From Polaribacter sp. KT25b (GTDB taxonomy: Bacteria; Bacteroidota; Bacteroidia; Flavobacteriales; Flavobacteriaceae): a stretch of DNA of 64,000 nucleotides. The position numbers were made by a program, and so were the translations under genes. The notes beneath the pieces were generated by a model. It saw only the letters and a list, made by a program, of their open reading frames with translations, was not told the origin of the DNA and did no database searches. The first letter of the stretch is position 1. Each line of letters starts with the position of its first letter. The stretch is from NCBI RefSeq assembly GCF_900105145.1, contig NZ_LT629752.1, positions 2,018,001 to 2,082,000 of the forward strand, given 5' to 3'. This document shows positions 62,315-64,000 of the stretch, one piece after another.

Positions 62315-63484
62315 ATGAATTTAAAATTATCCAAATTAATATTTGCAATTGGAATTACAACTATACTTTCTTGTACAAGCGAAAGTGAACCAATACCAGA
62401 AATTACAATTGAAAAATCTTCTGTTCTAGATAACTATGCTACAATTGTTTTTGCAAATTATTCAGACGCAAAAACAGATGCAGAAAGTTTACAAACAGCA
62501 ATTAATGTTTTTGTTACAACACCTACAGAAGCAAACTTTACAGCAGCAAAAGATGCTTGGTTAAATGCTAGAGAATCTTATGGACAAACAGAAGCGTTTC
62601 GTTTTGCAAGTGGCCCAATTGATGACACTGATGGACCTGAAGGTTTATTAAATGCTTGGCCTTTGGATGAAAATTATGTAGATTATGTTGTTGGAGAAGC
62701 AAACTCAGGAATCATTAATAATCTTGTTGATTATCCAACAATAGATAAAGCAACTTTAGAAAGTTTAAATGAAGTTGGTAGCGAAACAAATATTAGTGTT
62801 GGTTACCATGCAATTGAGTTTCTTTTATGGGGACAAGATACAACTGTACCTTCAGAAAAATTAGCAGGACAAAGACCTTATACAGATTTTGTTGATGGCG
62901 GAACTGCTGATAATCAAGATAGAAGAAGAGATTATTTAGCAGCTTGTGCAGATTTATTAATAGATCATTTACAATTAATGATTACTGAATGGCAAGTTGG
63001 TGGTGCTTATAGAACAACTTTTTTAGCGTTGGATGAAGATACTGCTATCAAAAATATTTTAACAGCTTTGGCTACTTTATCAAAATCTGAATTAGGTGGA
63101 GAAAGAATATTTGTAGCTTATGACAATCAAGATCAAGAAGATGAGCATTCTTGTTTTTCTGATAATACACATAGAGATATTCGTTTAAACTTAGCAGGAA
63201 TTGCAAATGTTTATAGAGGTTCTTATGGAAGTATTTCTGGCGATTCTTTAGAGGATTTAATATCAGAAACAAACCCAACTTTAGCAGCAGAAATTACAGC
63301 ACAATTAGTTGCTGCAGAAAATGCAATAGATGCTACTGCTACTCCTTTTGATTTTGCTATTTCTGATACATCAGAAAGACCATTTGTATTAGCTTCTGTA
63401 AATGCTTTACAAGATTTGGGTGATAAATTTGTTGAAGGTGGAAGTGCTTTAGGAATTTCTATTTCTTCTCAATTACCTGATTAA
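62315..63484 (+). CDS. Imelysin-family lipoprotein
   Basis: 389 residues. Lipoprotein signal: LIFAIGITTILSC with Cys at about 20. The imelysin signature GxHxxE is GYHAIEFLLWGQ (about 168). Imelysins are helical-bundle proteins tied to iron or copper uptake, alongside EfeO-like proteins. Followed by a di-heme oxidoreductase gene, a common arrangement in flavobacterial iron-responsive loci. A hairpin follows the stop. Confidence 0.9.
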   Translation: MNLKLSKLIFAIGITTILSCTSESEPIPEITIEKSSVLDNYATIVFANYSDAKTDAESLQTAINVFVTTPTEANFTAAKDAWLNARESYGQTEAFRFASGPIDDTDGPEGLLNAWPLDENYVDYVVGEANSGIINNLVDYPTIDKATLESLNEVGSETNISVGYHAIEFLLWGQDTTVPSEKLAGQRPYTDFVDGGTADNQDRRRDYLAACADLLIDHLQLMITEWQVGGAYRTTFLALDEDTAIKNILTALATLSKSELGGERIFVAYDNQDQEDEHSCFSDNTHRDIRLNLAGIANVYRGSYGSISGDSLEDLISETNPTLAAEITAQLVAAENAIDATATPFDFAISDTSERPFVLASVNALQDLGDKFVEGGSALGISISSQLPD

Positions 63485-63507
63485 TTTATAAAATTTTTAA
63501 TTATTTT

Positions 63508-63540
63508 GTCAGAATTTCAATTTTTATTGGAATTCTGACT
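63508..63540 (+). terminator. Terminator or attenuator between imelysin and di-heme oxidoreductase genes
   Basis: 14-bp stem (GTCAGAATTTCAAT / ATTGGAATTCTGAC, with one G-T pair) followed by TTTTG. It would reduce expression of the downstream gene relative to the imelysin gene. Confidence 0.7.
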
Positions 63541-63555
63541 TTTGTATTACATACT

Positions 63556-64000
63556 ATGACTAATAAAACAAAACCATTTTTAATACTACTAATCTTAATT
63601 ATGATTAGTTGTTCTAATAATGAAGAAATTTATATTCCTTTAGTTGCTGAAGAAAATGAAGCTTTTTCTGGTGGAGAAACTACCATTTTTGATGTTTCTG
63701 TAAATGCATTTGGATTTCAAGCACCTAATTTAGTAGGAGATAATTCGTTGTTTTTCTTTACAGGAAACTCTTTATTTAATCAGAATTGGGTAACTGCGCC
63801 AGCATCTACAACTGCAAGAGATGGATTAGGTCCATTTTTTAATGCGAGAGCTTGTTCTACTTGTCACTTTAAAGACGGAAGAGGAAAAGCTCCTGAATCT
63901 ATTGGAGATTTAAATCATGGTTTATTATTAAGGTTAAGTATTCCTGGTACAGATTTAAATGGAGGCAATAAACCAGATCCAATTTATGGAGGTCAATTAC
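63556..64000 (+). CDS. Di-heme oxidoreductase-family lipoprotein, 3' part beyond window
   Basis: The first 148 codons are visible. Lipoprotein signal LILLILIMISC (Cys at about 19), followed by FFNARACSTCHFKDGRG, which contains a CxxCH heme c motif, and GLLLRLSIPGTD. This fits the DUF1111/di-heme oxidoreductase family found beside imelysin genes. Probably anchored in the periplasm and involved in metal handling; the function is not established. Confidence 0.85.
   Translation, partial: MTNKTKPFLILLILIMISCSNNEEIYIPLVAEENEAFSGGETTIFDVSVNAFGFQAPNLVGDNSLFFFTGNSLFNQNWVTAPASTTARDGLGPFFNARACSTCHFKDGRGKAPESIGDLNHGLLLRLSIPGTDLNGGNKPDPIYGGQL

Overview
The window is chromosomal DNA from a low-GC Bacteroidota, almost certainly a marine member of the Flavobacteriaceae (Polaribacter- or Tenacibaculum-like). 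The evidence is the LpxC-FabZ fusion, PorX, PorV-like and T9SS-sorted proteins, GldJ-less but typical flavobacterial gene orders (efp-lpx, rpsF-rpsR-rplI, recQ/kdsD-tatC-lptB), and promoters with the Bacteroidota -7 box TAnnTTTG. No tRNA, rRNA, CRISPR array, prophage or transposase was seen.

Layout. 1-5.6 kb: minus-strand lipid A operon (second lpxD-like gene cut by the window edge, efp, lpxA, lpxC/fabZ, lpxD, HD hydrolase). 5.8-17.6 kb: a rearranged region. The block porX - cargo - tsaE - ald is present as a broken tandem duplication. Copy 1 cargo is a 1328-aa T9SS surface protein plus a 55-aa protein, followed by decayed tsaE and ald and a 45-bp scrap of the porX 3' end. Copy 2 cargo is a dead DUF1287 gene and a CotH-type T9SS protein, followed by intact tsaE and a frameshifted ald. 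17.6-20 kb: small housekeeping genes (trmH, sirtuin). 20-24.4 kb: a six-gene signalling operon with a CheY receiver, H-NOX, FIST (NosP-like), histidine kinase, Hpt and LytTR regulator, which looks like a complete nitric-oxide-responsive phosphorelay. 24.5-31.3 kb: rplI operon, sterol desaturase, a second intact ald, and an ECF sigma factor operon with a membrane-anchored partner and an outer-membrane protein. 31.3-41.8 kb: a PIN-like orphan, mqo, priA, a dead ORF, two MEST-like hydrolases, RNA and SAM methyltransferases, and a ZIP transporter. 41.8-45 kb: a TPR histidine kinase/NarL regulator operon with a small accessory gene. 45-64 kb: recQ, kdsD, tatC, lptB, pssA, a PorV-like protein, a DUF4105 protein, ftcD fusion, aroQ, xerD, guaB, and the start of an imelysin/di-heme oxidoreductase locus.

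How the parts connect. Several genes belong to type IX secretion and the surface: PorX (regulator), a PorV/PorQ-family protein, and two large T9SS cargo proteins inserted next to porX. A perfect palindrome (TACCTA-N4-TAGGTA) lies at exactly the same distance from the -7 box of the surface-protein gene and of the NarL-type two-component operon 30 kb away. This suggests that the 41.8-45 kb system activates both itself and the surface protein. The most interesting systems are the H-NOX/FIST phosphorelay, this shared operator, and the porX-tsaE-ald duplication that carries different T9SS cargo in each copy.
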